A DNA stretch of 32,957 nt, from positions 1 to 32,957 of the forward strand of contig JAAEPD010000652.1 in NCBI GenBank assembly GCA_024222455.1. Direction: 5' to 3'. The translations under genes were made by a program, and so were the position numbers. Within the stretch, counting starts at the first letter, position 1, and the number at the start of each line of letters is the position of its first letter. Positions 32,597 to 32,957 of this stretch are shown piece by piece. This stretch comes from Aureispira sp. (GTDB lineage: Bacteria > Bacteroidota > Bacteroidia > Chitinophagales > Saprospiraceae). The notes beneath the pieces are model-generated. The model worked only from the letters and a program-made list of their open reading frames with translations, had not been told where the DNA came from and did no database searches.

Positions 32597-32866
32597 AAAT
32601 ACTTAAGCTCTTTGGGATTGTTAGCCTCCTTATTTTATTATACTAGTTGTGCTTCTATAGAGACTGGTCAATTAGTTGGGGTTGCTCATAAAAATCTGAC
32701 TTGGTATCATACAGAAACAGTAGACACCAATCTAGCTGTACTTGACTATCACAATACCGTTTTCAGATATTATATACCTATACATTTGGTCAACCTAAGC
32801 ACCCCAGAAGATACACTTACCACCAATTCTGACCAAAAACTATATTACCTTCCTCCTGCTACTTAG
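32594..32866 (+). CDS. Small lipoprotein downstream of the response regulator
   Basis: A 90-residue lipoprotein: Met-Lys, hydrophobic segment, lipobox YTSC with Cys19. The remaining 70 residues are strand-rich and Tyr/Thr-rich, with no family I recognise. The only ATG is buried in a 17-bp hairpin (see 32537). It lies 75 bases after the regulator gene and may be its target or a further member of the same operon. A Pro-Pro-Ala-Thr end seems natural and the frame stops at TAG 32864-32866. Confidence 0.65.
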   Translation: MKYLSSLGLLASLFYYTSCASIETGQLVGVAHKNLTWYHTETVDTNLAVLDYHNTVFRYYIPIHLVNLSTPEDTLTTNSDQKLYYLPPAT

Positions 32867-32957
32867 GGATATTCAGAAGTAGTCTAAAGTATTGATATGT
32901 AGACAAATAGTGTTATATTTATAAAAACAAAACACCCCGCAAAGAGCGATAGGAAGC
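32867..32957. other. Right-end noncoding stretch
   Basis: An AT-rich tail with a weak GTCTA/TAGAC stem. The last bases (CACCCCGCAAAGAGCG) turn GC-rich and may be the left half of a terminator or RNA element cut by the window edge. Nothing more can be said. Confidence 0.3.

Overview
The window is AT-rich, gene-dense bacterial chromosome, most likely from the Bacteroidota and plausibly from a Saprospiraceae-type (Aureispira/Saprospira-like) lineage. The phylum call rests on several things: genes lack Shine-Dalgarno sequences and have A-rich leaders; promoter-like sites resemble TTTG-N19-TAnnTTTG; and the protein content is typical of the phylum (DUF1573, TPR histidine kinase of the LytS type with a LytTR regulator, TPR-CHAT, 23-residue LRR proteins). 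The genus-level guess is inference only. No rRNA, tRNA, CRISPR array, intact insertion sequence or prophage was seen.

Layout. 1-6505: folB with an unusual Cys-rich tail, a SulP transporter, a DAO-type flavoprotein followed by a DUF1573 protein, then waaA with an unknown gene one base behind it. 6511-9006 (minus): queE, an SGNH lipoprotein and two paralogous four-helix membrane proteins that both begin MHKQR. 9154-11315: coaE, an unknown cytosolic protein preceded by a repeat-rich leader, and an Mpo1/DUF962 membrane protein. 11581-16003 (minus): an NAD-salvage block of pncB, nrtR, a FadL-like outer-membrane protein and pncA. 16332-22664 (plus): an RluA-type pseudouridine synthase, an apparently frameshifted hypothetical gene, a TPR-CHAT protein whose leader can fold as a three-way junction, and gatB. 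22657-28217 (minus): rlmH, a membrane protein, an amidase and a tandem array of LRR genes whose last member is a broken fragment. 28398-32866 (plus): a sensor kinase, two lipoproteins, a LytTR response regulator and a third lipoprotein, closely packed.

How the parts work together. NrtR is the expected repressor of NAD salvage. It sits beside both salvage enzymes (PncA makes nicotinate, PncB makes nicotinate mononucleotide), and an outer-membrane barrel lies inside the operon. The terminal cluster looks like one signalling unit in which lipoproteins are encoded between kinase and regulator. CHAT and LRR proteins with tandem, decaying paralogs are the most accessory-like content.

The least expected signals are noncoding or concern reading frames. 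They are a 17-bp hairpin that buries the start codon of the last lipoprotein; a three-helix leader ahead of the CHAT gene; alternative hairpins between pncB and rluA that share a 14-mer with the LRR scar; a kinase gene whose only good start is an ATC codon; and a one-base frameshift in the 17.1-18.0 kb gene. All were found by eye and are not statistically tested.
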